Assembly: GCA_017885385.1 (NCBI GenBank)
Contig: JAFNGF010000137.1
Coordinates: 1-12,833 of the forward strand
DNA length: 12,833 nucleotides
From: Planctomycetota bacterium
GTDB taxonomy: Bacteria; Planctomycetota; Phycisphaerae; Sedimentisphaerales; Anaerobacaceae
Direction: 5' to 3'
Of the stretch, positions 5,965-12,640 are shown in pieces (position 1 is the stretch's first letter; each line of letters opens with the position of its first letter). Under the pieces are notes generated by a model. The model saw only the letters and a list, made by a program, of their open reading frames with translations, was not told where the DNA came from and ran no database searches. The position numbers and the translations under genes were made by a program.

Positions 5965-7235
5965 GCAGGCCTTCTATAACCAAAGTTGTTCTTCTATTTT
6001 GCCTTTGCTTTGCTGTGAGTAAATCTTATGCGTGGATTCAGCCTCCGTACATCTATATCGATGATTGGCTGAAGCATAGGCCGCTAAGTTGTTACCACGA
6101 TTGGAAGGAAGAGATCATGGCGGACTTAATATCCGGAGGACCGATAGTGACCTGGGACTGGGACTGGCCACCTCAGGCTTACGCTACAGAGCAAGGTGAC
6201 TGGCCGGACCACTCAATCGCAGAAGGTAAGTTTAACGCTACAGGTAGGTATTACGTTTACGCCACCGGGTACGACGAGTACGGTCAGTCGGATTCTGATT
6301 GGGCCAAAGTCTACGTCTTCGAGATGGACCTGGACATAAGCGGAGTTAGTGATGCGACTGAGGAAAACCCAGGCGGACAGCTTTGGGCAGAAGGCCCTCT
6401 CGCTGAGATATATCTAGCCTACGAGCCGTCTTCCTTGTCTCCCGGCTACATAGAATTAAAAACACCGTCTGGTGGTCAGAATTTCATTAGAGTCTGGGCG
6501 GACTCTGGCAAGACCTCTCTAGTAATACCCGACGGCTCAAATCCCTACAAGAGATGGCCGATCGGCTCGCAACCGTCCAGTTTATACGTTGAAGGGCACA
6601 CCCATGGGAATGCAGAGTTATGGTTGCTCTATACCCCAGACCTACCACCATGGTATCCCGGTGGTGAACACAATCACGATTCCGTGACCTTCACCGTTTG
6701 CGACGTTTGCGTTTCCTTATGTGGGGCTACACTCGGGTATTGGCAGGAGTTTATGCCTACCTTCCATTGTCCGATTGAGCCAGGCGAGTTTAACCAAAGA
6801 GCGCTACCTGACGATTGTGAGAATAGGCTGGCAGTATTCTGTGACAGCAGCAATAGCGGGGGGTTCGAGGCCTTTTCGTGGTGGTACAGAGAAGCCGGAC
6901 AAACGGGCAGAGGAACAGAGGTAGGTTTATGCGTTTGGTACGGAGGAGTCAATCAATTCAACTATAAGGTTACTAACAAAGCGTACTATGGTAAAGAACG
7001 CTTTCTTGAAACCGAGCATTCGACTAAGAACGATAATAAAGGAAGCTTTTGGAATCAAGAAGGCTGTCCGGATTATTGGTGCTGGAAGGTAATAAGGTTC
7101 GATTGTGTAAGTCAATCATATAAAACCGGCAGCCCATGGTGGCGTCGAGACGATGAGACCTTCGAATATGGATGGTGGGAAAATGACGGTGAACCTTGTA
7201 CTGGCCCACCCTACATTCATCCCACGAAACAATAA
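5961..7235 (+). CDS. Secreted Trp- and Cys-rich protein with Ig/PKD-like modules, function unknown
   Basis: A 424-residue exported protein I cannot assign to a named family. The signal peptide ends at SYA (residues 22-24). The mature part has about two dozen Trp and twelve Cys residues, the latter even in number and concentrated in the C-terminal half, which suggests disulfides. Residues about 60-126 resemble a PKD/Ig-like beta sandwich (FNATGRYYVYATGYDEYGQS, then AKVYVF). Residues about 150-245 resemble a second beta module (GYIELKTPSG, SSLYVEG, then DSVTFTV) of a kind I associate with secreted planctomycete proteins. The C-terminal region (VCDVCVSLC, then PDYWCWKVIRFDC) has no recognisable fold or catalytic motif. 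The start overlaps the upstream stop by 4 bp and has AAGGAG at a good distance. A binding or structural surface role is inference. Confidence 0.75.
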   Translation: MSRPSITKVVLLFCLCFAVSKSYAWIQPPYIYIDDWLKHRPLSCYHDWKEEIMADLISGGPIVTWDWDWPPQAYATEQGDWPDHSIAEGKFNATGRYYVYATGYDEYGQSDSDWAKVYVFEMDLDISGVSDATEENPGGQLWAEGPLAEIYLAYEPSSLSPGYIELKTPSGGQNFIRVWADSGKTSLVIPDGSNPYKRWPIGSQPSSLYVEGHTHGNAELWLLYTPDLPPWYPGGEHNHDSVTFTVCDVCVSLCGATLGYWQEFMPTFHCPIEPGEFNQRALPDDCENRLAVFCDSSNSGGFEAFSWWYREAGQTGRGTEVGLCVWYGGVNQFNYKVTNKAYYGKERFLETEHSTKNDNKGSFWNQEGCPDYWCWKVIRFDCVSQSYKTGSPWWRRDDETFEYGWWENDGEPCTGPPYIHPTKQ

Positions 7236-7264
7236 TCTATGATTTCCCAAGGGAGGCATATCCT

Positions 7265-8668
7265 ATGAGAATTGAGAGTCTGACACGATGCGTGCTTCTG
7301 TCCATTGGAGTTTTTTTGGCTGGTTGGTATCCGAAAGCCTATGGTAGCGCAACACCAACATTCAATTTATCCTTGAAAGGCGTCGCTTCAGGTGGAACAC
7401 TAGTACTTGCGAAAACACGAAACAGAAACGTAGCATACATCGGGGTTCAAACGTCGCCTGGCGAATCGGCCGAGTCCGTTGTGCAACGTCTCGCACATAC
7501 CATTAATGTGTATCATGCAGAACAAGACGTTCGAGGTGGCCATTATGACCCGCATTGGTTGTGGGTTGGTGGGTATCAAGTTAACGCGTCTGCAAATACT
7601 CTGATGTTGCCTGGGATACCTGGAAACTACATGACAGGCGGCACGGAAATGGGGTTGGGTATTCCAAAACCACCTTTGTCTCTGACTTGTTCCTACGACG
7701 GTGGAAGTGACAAAATAGTATTGAGCTGGATAAACCCACCCGGTGGGTACGATTTCATTCTGGTGAACTGTTATTGGACAGATTTTGACAATGTGTATAC
7801 CGAACGTGTTCCTGGCACGTCAACCACCTTCACAATCGACCGAAAGAAGCTCCTGACCAATCTTTACGATATGGACTTTCGAGTATTCGGGTTTCGCAAC
7901 AACATTCCTTCGAACGCTGCCTGTGTTCATGTGAGTACCGACGGCCATGGCCAGGAGGAAACGTATGGCATTCCGTTTAGCTGTGGCGTTGCCCCGAACT
8001 GGACAGCATGGAGCACAGCAGCAGAACCAAATGACAACCTGTTTGAACAGGGTGAAAAATATCTTGATTTGAGTTTTTATAATCCTGCCAATGCCCTGTC
8101 GACTAAACCTTACTACCAGATAATGAAATCGCCTCCAAAGGCTGTTGTGCAGGGGGTGTACAGGAAATTTCTCGGCCTGACGCCGGGGCATACCTATAGA
8201 CTGACTGCGTGCCTGACGACCTTAGATATGGATTCTGCCAAAGGCGATTGGTCACTCTCATTACATGCTGCTCCAACCCCCAGCGGAAAGGATTTGAACT
8301 CCGAGCAGTTGGCAGGATTAGGTGCTTTGCCAGATGGGCGGCGTGGTCCTGAAGCTGGACGCATTTCATTCTACGGGCCCGGCAACACAACCAGAGGAGA
8401 CTCTGCTCTGGTATTTAGCGGTAAGGATGCCCCCGGCGGCTTCCAAAGTTCACTTACCTTGCCTGCCGGTGTAGACACAATCACAGTATGGGTTAGATTC
8501 AGTTGCTCAGACCCTAACGGCAAAGTTGGCTTTTCCGGCGTAAAGCTGGAGGACCTTACCGCGATCAAGAATCCAAAATCGCCAGCACAAATTATCGCCG
8601 AAGAAAACGCCGCCGAGGTCAAACTTTTACAGTGGATAGAAAAAACCTCGCGTGAATCGCCGCGCTGA
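7265..8668 (+). CDS. Secreted protein with FN3-like and CBM-like modules, function unknown
   Basis: A 467-residue exported protein. The ATG at 7265 is chosen because GGGAGG (7251-7256) lies 8 bases upstream and a signal peptide follows (MRIESLTRCVLLSIGVFLAG, cleavage near AYG at 25-27). The frame stays open upstream to 7196, but that extension would overlap the previous gene and spoil the signal. An N-terminal segment (GGTLVLAKTRNRNVAYIGV) is followed by an FN3-like module (about 136-222, PPLSLTCSYDGG, KIVLSWINPPGGYDFILV). The C-terminal half resembles a carbohydrate-binding jellyroll (LGLTPGHTYRLTACL, then DTITVWVRFSC, KVGFSGVKLEDL). It ends with a charged helix (EENAAEVKLLQWIEKTS). No catalytic residues are recognised. 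It starts 29 bp after the preceding gene, consistent with one operon. Confidence 0.75.
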   Translation: MRIESLTRCVLLSIGVFLAGWYPKAYGSATPTFNLSLKGVASGGTLVLAKTRNRNVAYIGVQTSPGESAESVVQRLAHTINVYHAEQDVRGGHYDPHWLWVGGYQVNASANTLMLPGIPGNYMTGGTEMGLGIPKPPLSLTCSYDGGSDKIVLSWINPPGGYDFILVNCYWTDFDNVYTERVPGTSTTFTIDRKKLLTNLYDMDFRVFGFRNNIPSNAACVHVSTDGHGQEETYGIPFSCGVAPNWTAWSTAAEPNDNLFEQGEKYLDLSFYNPANALSTKPYYQIMKSPPKAVVQGVYRKFLGLTPGHTYRLTACLTTLDMDSAKGDWSLSLHAAPTPSGKDLNSEQLAGLGALPDGRRGPEAGRISFYGPGNTTRGDSALVFSGKDAPGGFQSSLTLPAGVDTITVWVRFSCSDPNGKVGFSGVKLEDLTAIKNPKSPAQIIAEENAAEVKLLQWIEKTSRESPR

Positions 8669-9117
8669 CCACTGCTTCTGGAGATGATATTCAGGTTATT
8701 CTAGTTGGTCAGGGTAAACCAGACACGATCATTGTAACTGCAGGAGCAGACAATTTCCTTCACACAACCAAAAGTGGTGATGATGAATTGGATTTGACTA
8801 ATGCGCAGAGCGAGCCCTACAATATTGATGTTTCAGGTATTGACTGCTGCGCAGTGACCTGTGTTCATGAACTGAAACACAAGGAGCTTTGTGAGATGTC
8901 CGGCCCTGATAGCGATGAAGACGACATACCTGATAGCTACGAACTTTCATCGTCCTATCATTTAGACCCGCATAGGCCTGATACTTACAATTGTGCAGCC
9001 ACGATCGGTTATGGAGATGATAATGAATTCTTAGCACGGATGGCGGAAAAAAATCCAGGCTCAACAAGTCCAAGCGAGGATTGGTCGGATACAAATGGAA
9101 AACAATGGGGACAGTAA
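8656..9117 (+). pseudogene. 5'-truncated secreted HExxH metallopeptidase-like protein
   Basis: Coding-like sequence opens after a TGA at 8653 and runs 153 codons without a proper start. The first candidate is TTG at 8788 with no good Shine-Dalgarno; the first ATG is mid-domain. The N-terminal piece contains LTTASGDD and, 30 residues on, FLHTTKSGDD. The second is preceded by IIVTAGADN, so the visible sequence begins inside one copy of a repeated motif. Then comes HELKH (71-75), a gluzincin-type HExxH zinc motif, an acidic TSP3-like stretch DSDEDDIPD (85-93), and DDNEFLARMAE (121-131), whose Glu124 or Glu131 could be the third zinc ligand. The signal peptide and upstream domain are missing, and the junction abuts the end of the preceding gene. 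Either a deletion removed the 5' part or a short internal-start peptide is made. The metallopeptidase assignment rests on motifs alone. Confidence 0.6.
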
Positions 9118-9134
9118 GATAAGGAGTAACTAAA

Positions 9135-10058
9135 ATGAAGAAGACGCTTATTTCTTGTATGATTGTTTGTTTATTATTTTTGACAACAAACTTGTATGCA
9201 AGGCTCACTAAAGAATATCTATTATGGGTGAAAGGTGAATTTGAGATACCACACGAGATTAAAAAGGCAACAAATGTTTCTGAATTGAAGCCTTTCTTAG
9301 ATAACAAGTACGAATTTACTCGAATGGCTGCCGTCAGAAGATTAGGCGAAATAGGCGGGTCAAAAACAATTGAATTACTTGTTGAGAGAGTTGAAAAGGA
9401 AACAGCTCCTCTTGGTATGCATCATGTACCCCTTGTGAAATTAGAGGTTATAAGGACGTTGGGCAGAATAGGCACAGACCAGGCAAAATCTCTCCTGCTG
9501 AATATAGCTAACAGTTATTGGAAGAGAGGTCCTCAGTGCAAGTGTAAGAAGTGTAAAGAGAAAGGATTATATCCACAGCACGATGGGGATTATTCGAGCG
9601 TTTTTCCAGCTGTGCTAAAAGCCTTGGAAGTGTGGAAAGAGGATAAGAGTGTTTTCAGCATCTCTATCCAAGTTGCTTTAGATGAGAATATAAGGTCAAC
9701 CCCCGTGCTTGTGAGCGCTTGGGAACTATATTTGATAACAAAGATGGCTAGAGAAGGCATAACTACCGATGAACAAGCAGTTGACTACTTGGTTAGTTTT
9801 TTAGTTGAGACAGGGATACAACCGGAGACCTACATCGTTAAAGATGGAGTAGGAGTTCGAACTATAAAAAGTATTAAAGTTGAAGCGGTGGGTAGTATCC
9901 TAAAGGGTTATGGCGAGTCCGCATTATCGTACCTGCAAAGGGAAGTGAAAAATACCTCACCTGAAGATAAGAAACGTCTTGAGGCGCTGTACTATGCGAT
10001 AGGTCAGGTAAGGCAATCTTTGAAGTCTAGGGTAGAGCAAAAGGAAAAGCAGACTTAA
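9135..10058 (+). CDS. Secreted HEAT-repeat protein
   Basis: A 307-residue exported protein. AAGGAG (9121-9126) lies 8 bases before the ATG, and the signal peptide ends at LYA (20-22). Residues 48-90 (ELKPFLDNKYEFTRMAAVRR, then LGEIG) and 98-128 (KLEVIRTLGRIGTDQAKSLL) are HEAT/PBS-lyase-like helical repeats. More divergent helices follow in the remainder. A compact Cys/Lys motif, CKCKKC (135-140), interrupts the repeats and might bind metal with nearby His residues (96-97, 149). HEAT solenoids act as protein-binding scaffolds; no enzymatic motif is seen. It starts 17 bp after the truncated metallopeptidase-like frame and is the last gene of the plus-strand cluster. By eye it is clearly more A+T-rich than the genes before it, which may indicate a separate origin. 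Confidence 0.8.
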   Translation: MKKTLISCMIVCLLFLTTNLYARLTKEYLLWVKGEFEIPHEIKKATNVSELKPFLDNKYEFTRMAAVRRLGEIGGSKTIELLVERVEKETAPLGMHHVPLVKLEVIRTLGRIGTDQAKSLLLNIANSYWKRGPQCKCKKCKEKGLYPQHDGDYSSVFPAVLKALEVWKEDKSVFSISIQVALDENIRSTPVLVSAWELYLITKMAREGITTDEQAVDYLVSFLVETGIQPETYIVKDGVGVRTIKSIKVEAVGSILKGYGESALSYLQREVKNTSPEDKKRLEALYYAIGQVRQSLKSRVEQKEKQT

Positions 10059-10157
10059 AACACGGGATAGGGCAGATTGGGGACAGTCACGATGACGGTT
10101 CTTTAAGCCAGTTAACCGGAGCAAATAGCTTTATTTATGGGCATCACCCACGGACAC

Positions 10158-10232
10158 TTACGGGGCGGGGAAGAAGTCGGTTTCGCAGGTAGGGACTTCA
10201 CGGCCTTCGTAGATATCGACGCTCTGCAGCGT
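10158..10232 (-). pseudogene. Possible C-terminal gene remnant (24 codons)
   Basis: Between a TAG (10235-10233) and a TAA (10160-10158) the minus strand reads TLQSVDIYEGREVPTCETDF followed by FPAP. This looks like the tail of a real protein rather than random sequence, but I cannot name the family and it has no start. Low confidence. Confidence 0.25.
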
Positions 10233-10279
10233 CTAAATGTCATCCTTTAATATGCCGGCGTGAGTGCTCTTATAAATTC

Positions 10280-10325
10280 GGCCCGGCAGGCTGCGGTGCT
10301 GTCAGCCCCTTTTCCGGCCTTTTTT
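10280..10325 (+). terminator. Terminator-like hairpin after the secreted-protein cluster
   Basis: On the plus strand GGCCCGG (10280-10286) pairs with CCGGCC (10314-10319), with one bulge. An inner stem GGCTG/CAGCC (10289-10293 with 10303-10307) is nested within, and six T (10320-10325) follow. It lies about 220 bp after the HEAT gene and just before an orphan promoter. Confidence 0.5.
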
Positions 10326-10338
10326 GTTGAAAATTCAC

Positions 10339-10367
10339 TTGACGCCCAGCATCCCGGTGTGTATGAT
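10339..10367 (+). promoter_or_regulatory. Near-consensus sigma70 promoter with no gene downstream
   Basis: TTGACG (10339-10344), a 17-bp spacer and TATGAT (10362-10367): five of six matches in each box at the optimal spacing. A T/A-rich tract lies just upstream. Transcription would start near 10374 and run into repeat-rich DNA, then antisense into the DUF5060 gene. No credible coding frame follows. Confidence 0.5.
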
Positions 10368-10428
10368 ACGTATATAACTAAATTGAATAGAATCGTAATG
10401 GTAAGAGGAAAGAAAACGGCAGACAGAA

Positions 10429-10452
10429 GCCTGTCCTGAGCCTGCCGAAGGC
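10429..10452. repeat. Dispersed repeat of the CCTTCGGCAGGCTCAGG type
   Basis: On the minus strand this reads GCCTTCGGCAGGCTCAGGAC followed by AGGC. GCCT and AGGC arms at the ends can form a small hairpin. From memory this is a very widespread short repeat in environmental bacterial genomes. The window contains only one copy, so its repeat status rests on recognition. Confidence 0.6.
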
Positions 10453-10532
10453 ACAGAAAACAGAGATATGAGAAACAGGGGAAGTTGGGGTTTTTGGGCA
10501 AAAGACGGCCAATTCTGACAAGCTTTTATGCA

Positions 10533-10646
10533 AAACAAAGCCAATTTCTCTGAGGTCAAAATGAACGCAAAACCAACAAACACAAAGGATTATGAAAATA
10601 AATGCCTTTCCAAACGCATGGAAAACAAACCCAAACAAAGCCAATT
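10533..10646. repeat. Direct repeat AAACAAAGCCAATT, copies exactly 100 bp apart
   Basis: The 14-mer occurs at 10533-10546 and 10633-10646. A related GCCAATTCTG is at 10508-10517. The second copy lies just beyond the 3' end of the DUF5060 gene (stop at 10656). The surrounding A-rich sequence resembles an interspersed element known to me from Phycisphaerae-type genomes. Confidence 0.6.
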
Positions 10647-10655
10647 CTCACGCGT

Positions 10656-12473
10656 TCATCTGGGGGGCTTACTTCTTATTAGTGCGACCCAGTCTTTATC
10701 GGGCTCCTGTGGTGGATGGCCGATGGCAACTGAGCCGGGACCGGTTACCTCGCCCACACTGCCCATCTGCAGCGGACCTCCGGCACGCGGGTTGTACCAG
10801 CGGACACCGAACGTTCCTGAACTTTCGCCCAGATTCAGGTTCGTTGTGCCGCCGTTAGGTAGGTATATGGCGTAGAACTCACCGGGCAGGGCAAAGCAAT
10901 AGTCATCCTGGGCGGAAGTCAATTCGTCCTGGTGACTCATTTCGGTAAAAGGCAAATGCTGTTGGAAAAACTCCAAAGCGTAGCGGGTTAGGTCCCACAG
11001 ATGGTCTCTGCTGCGCCAGTCCTCACAATTCAGGTCGTTGTTGGCGAACTTGTATCCGAAGTACCATTCCACGCCGGCCCCGCCAGCCATCAGATTGCCC
11101 CACAAATGTTTTCTGCGTACTTCATCGTGCCAGTAATCGTCTTTATCGGGCATGACGCCGGTGTGAGCGGGGCCGATCTCATCCAGGCAGACAAACCACG
11201 GTCGGCCTGCTGCGGCGGAACGGTCGATCCACTTGATCGTCTGGGCGTGAGTATCGTTGGTTTGCAGCGAGACGCCATCGAAATGCTCATATCCTAACAG
11301 CGGTTCGTAGACCTTGTCATATTCGCCCGGGAAGGTGTGGCAGACAATTGGATGGTCGTACGGGTCGAGGTCTTTGATGTACCGGCAGAAGGCTTTGCGC
11401 TGCTGGTCGGTGTTGGTGTTTTCTTCGCCGAGGTTCCACACCAACGCCAGATGATGGGCAAAGCGGGCGATAAGCTCAAGGTAGTAAAGTCTGCGCTGTG
11501 GGCCGAGCTCGCCGCCATCCAGTCCCTGGTCATTTTCCGTTTCCTGCGTAATGATGTGGAGCATTAAGCCGAGCTTATCCATGTGCGAAAAAACAATCTC
11601 CCACTGGTCGAGCTTGCTGCAATCGAAGCGGAGTTTCTCGCGGGGATTTGTCCAGGGCCAAACGTCTTTGCCGTCGCCGCCGTCGATATTGTAGGGGATA
11701 AAATAGACGCTGTTCATTCCTTTGCCGGCCAGGTAATTAAGGGCGCCGATAATGCCTTTGCCCTTGCCATTTTTCCAAGTCGGGTCGCTGCTCTGCCAGT
11801 CCTGCACGTGCGGGACGTATCGGTGCAGGAATTTCTCGCCCGAGGCTTCACCCTGGCGTTTCAGCTCGGCCGTGTCATAAGTGTCATCGAAATCTGCGTA
11901 TGCCAGAAAGTTCTCCGGGCTGTCGGCGCCGGCTTTGATGAAATACCGGCGGGTTTCTGCAAATTGCAGATATCGTTTGCCGATATATTTGAGCAATCCT
12001 TTAGATCGGAAATCCGGCCCACTTTTGTCGCTTGGGCCTATAACAAAAGAGCCTCTGACATTGTCGAAGGCTACGCCTGAGCCGGTCGTTGGGTCGTCGC
12101 TGAGCGCAATGTCAGGCCCGGTGCGAAAGGAAACGGTGTAGGTCCATCGGCCAACGTCGTCGGGCACAAAATGCACTCTCCATTTATTGCCTGAAGTTGC
12201 GCTGGTTTCCGCCGCATTGCCGTCGGCAGCATAATAGCCGGGAACGACATATTGTTTCTTGCCCAGGGCAAAGGTAACGTTGAGGCGGTAATCAAGGAAG
12301 GGATTGGGCTTGGCCGTCTCATCAGTTTCGGGCCCGGTAAAAGTCAGCGTAATCTTGTGCCATTTCTTTAACTCGCCGGACACGACCGGCATTTCGGTCG
12401 CAGCGAGAGTCTGACGGTCGGCGGCGAACACCAAATACAGGGTACATAATAGCATAAACCTGCAGGGCTTCAT
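10656..12473 (-). CDS. Secreted glycoside hydrolase-like protein (DUF5060, TIM-barrel-like core, Collagen_bind_2)
   Basis: A 605-residue exported protein. The ATG at 12473 is chosen over the in-frame TTG at 12488 because the AGGAG overlapping that TTG is the Shine-Dalgarno for the ATG. The signal peptide is MKPCRFMLLCTLYLVFAADR, with cleavage near LAA (23-25). DUF5060, a beta sandwich, spans about 35-120 (KKWHKITLTFTGP, then KWRVHFVPDDVGRWTYTVSF). The central region looks like a glycosidase TIM barrel: GALNYLAGKGMNSVYFIPYN (243-262), VWNLGEENTNT (345-355, Glu350/351 candidate acid/base) and WFVCLDEIGPA (426-436, Glu432 candidate nucleophile). A Collagen_bind_2 jellyroll closes the protein (about 522-601, YAIYLPNGG, VRWYNPRAGGP, DKDWVALI). 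It probably acts on polysaccharide outside the cytoplasm; the substrate is unknown. It has a putative promoter of its own and no obvious operon partner. Confidence 0.85.
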   Translation of the reverse strand: MKPCRFMLLCTLYLVFAADRQTLAATEMPVVSGELKKWHKITLTFTGPETDETAKPNPFLDYRLNVTFALGKKQYVVPGYYAADGNAAETSATSGNKWRVHFVPDDVGRWTYTVSFRTGPDIALSDDPTTGSGVAFDNVRGSFVIGPSDKSGPDFRSKGLLKYIGKRYLQFAETRRYFIKAGADSPENFLAYADFDDTYDTAELKRQGEASGEKFLHRYVPHVQDWQSSDPTWKNGKGKGIIGALNYLAGKGMNSVYFIPYNIDGGDGKDVWPWTNPREKLRFDCSKLDQWEIVFSHMDKLGLMLHIITQETENDQGLDGGELGPQRRLYYLELIARFAHHLALVWNLGEENTNTDQQRKAFCRYIKDLDPYDHPIVCHTFPGEYDKVYEPLLGYEHFDGVSLQTNDTHAQTIKWIDRSAAAGRPWFVCLDEIGPAHTGVMPDKDDYWHDEVRRKHLWGNLMAGGAGVEWYFGYKFANNDLNCEDWRSRDHLWDLTRYALEFFQQHLPFTEMSHQDELTSAQDDYCFALPGEFYAIYLPNGGTTNLNLGESSGTFGVRWYNPRAGGPLQMGSVGEVTGPGSVAIGHPPQEPDKDWVALIRSKPPR

Positions 12474-12516
12474 TTTTCTGCTCCTCAAAGGTCTTAGCGT
12501 TTGACTGAACCGAGTT

Positions 12517-12546
12517 ATGATATAAGCTGGCCCCGGCGGTTAGCAA
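12517..12546 (-). promoter_or_regulatory. Putative promoter of the DUF5060 gene
   Basis: On the minus strand TTGCTA (12546-12541) and TATCAT (12522-12517) are separated by 18 bp. Transcription would start near 12510 and give a leader of about 37 nt. The promoter sits between the upstream gene's terminator and the DUF5060 start, the expected place. Confidence 0.45.
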
Positions 12547-12589
12547 TAGATTTCTTGCAGTAGTTTGCCGAATGGGCAGGACGCGCATT

Positions 12590-12617
12590 AAAAAGGCCGA
12601 GCCAACCAGCCCGGCCT
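12590..12617 (-). terminator. Rho-independent terminator of the right-edge gene
   Basis: On the minus strand AGGCCGGGC (12617-12609) pairs with GCTCGGCCT (12602-12594) over nine positions. One is a G-U wobble that would be a mismatch on the plus strand. The stem is followed by a U run (12594-12590). It lies about 24 nt after the stop codon of the right-edge gene. Confidence 0.75.
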
Positions 12618-12640
12618 GCGAATTCAGAGACTGCTAAAAA

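Larger units (their letters stand above)
10059..10655. other. Repeat-rich intergenic region without an intact gene
   Basis: This 597-bp stretch lies between convergent genes. From left to right it holds a possible minus-strand 24-codon remnant (10158-10232), a plus-strand terminator-like hairpin (10280-10325) and a near-consensus plus-strand promoter (10339-10367). Further right are a dispersed repeat containing CCTGAGCCTGCCGAAGG (10429-10452) and two copies of AAACAAAGCCAATT. Open frames of 80-115 codons here look spurious. One minus-strand frame contains LRQAQDRL, the usual translation artefact of the dispersed repeat. Confidence 0.6.

Noticed and set aside
7196..7264. Upstream extension of the FN3/CBM-like gene to 7196
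   Set aside because: The extension overlaps the preceding gene, lacks a Shine-Dalgarno and would bury the signal peptide; the ATG at 7265 has all three.
8641..8670. Programmed frameshift joining the FN3/CBM-like gene to the HExxH frame
   Set aside because: No slippery heptamer with a following structure is evident, an in-frame TGA at 8653 separates them, and the first protein ends in a natural-looking charged helix; a deletion junction fits better.
8798..9307. Minus-strand frame of 169 codons opposite the HExxH remnant
   Set aside because: The plus strand carries recognisable HExxH, TSP3-like and signal-peptide features; the antisense translation carries none.
9106..10087. TGGGGACAGT at 9106-9115 and 10078-10087 as ends of a mobile element
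   Set aside because: Only ten bases, direct rather than inverted, and the first copy is part of a coding end; no transposase lies between them.
10247..10875. Several 80-115-codon frames in the repeat-rich intergenic region
   Set aside because: They translate repeat DNA (for example LRQAQDRL) or lie antisense to the DUF5060 gene; no start signals or family motifs.
12474..12488. TTG start at 12488 for the DUF5060 gene
   Set aside because: The AGGAG right after the TTG is the ribosome-binding site of the ATG at 12473.
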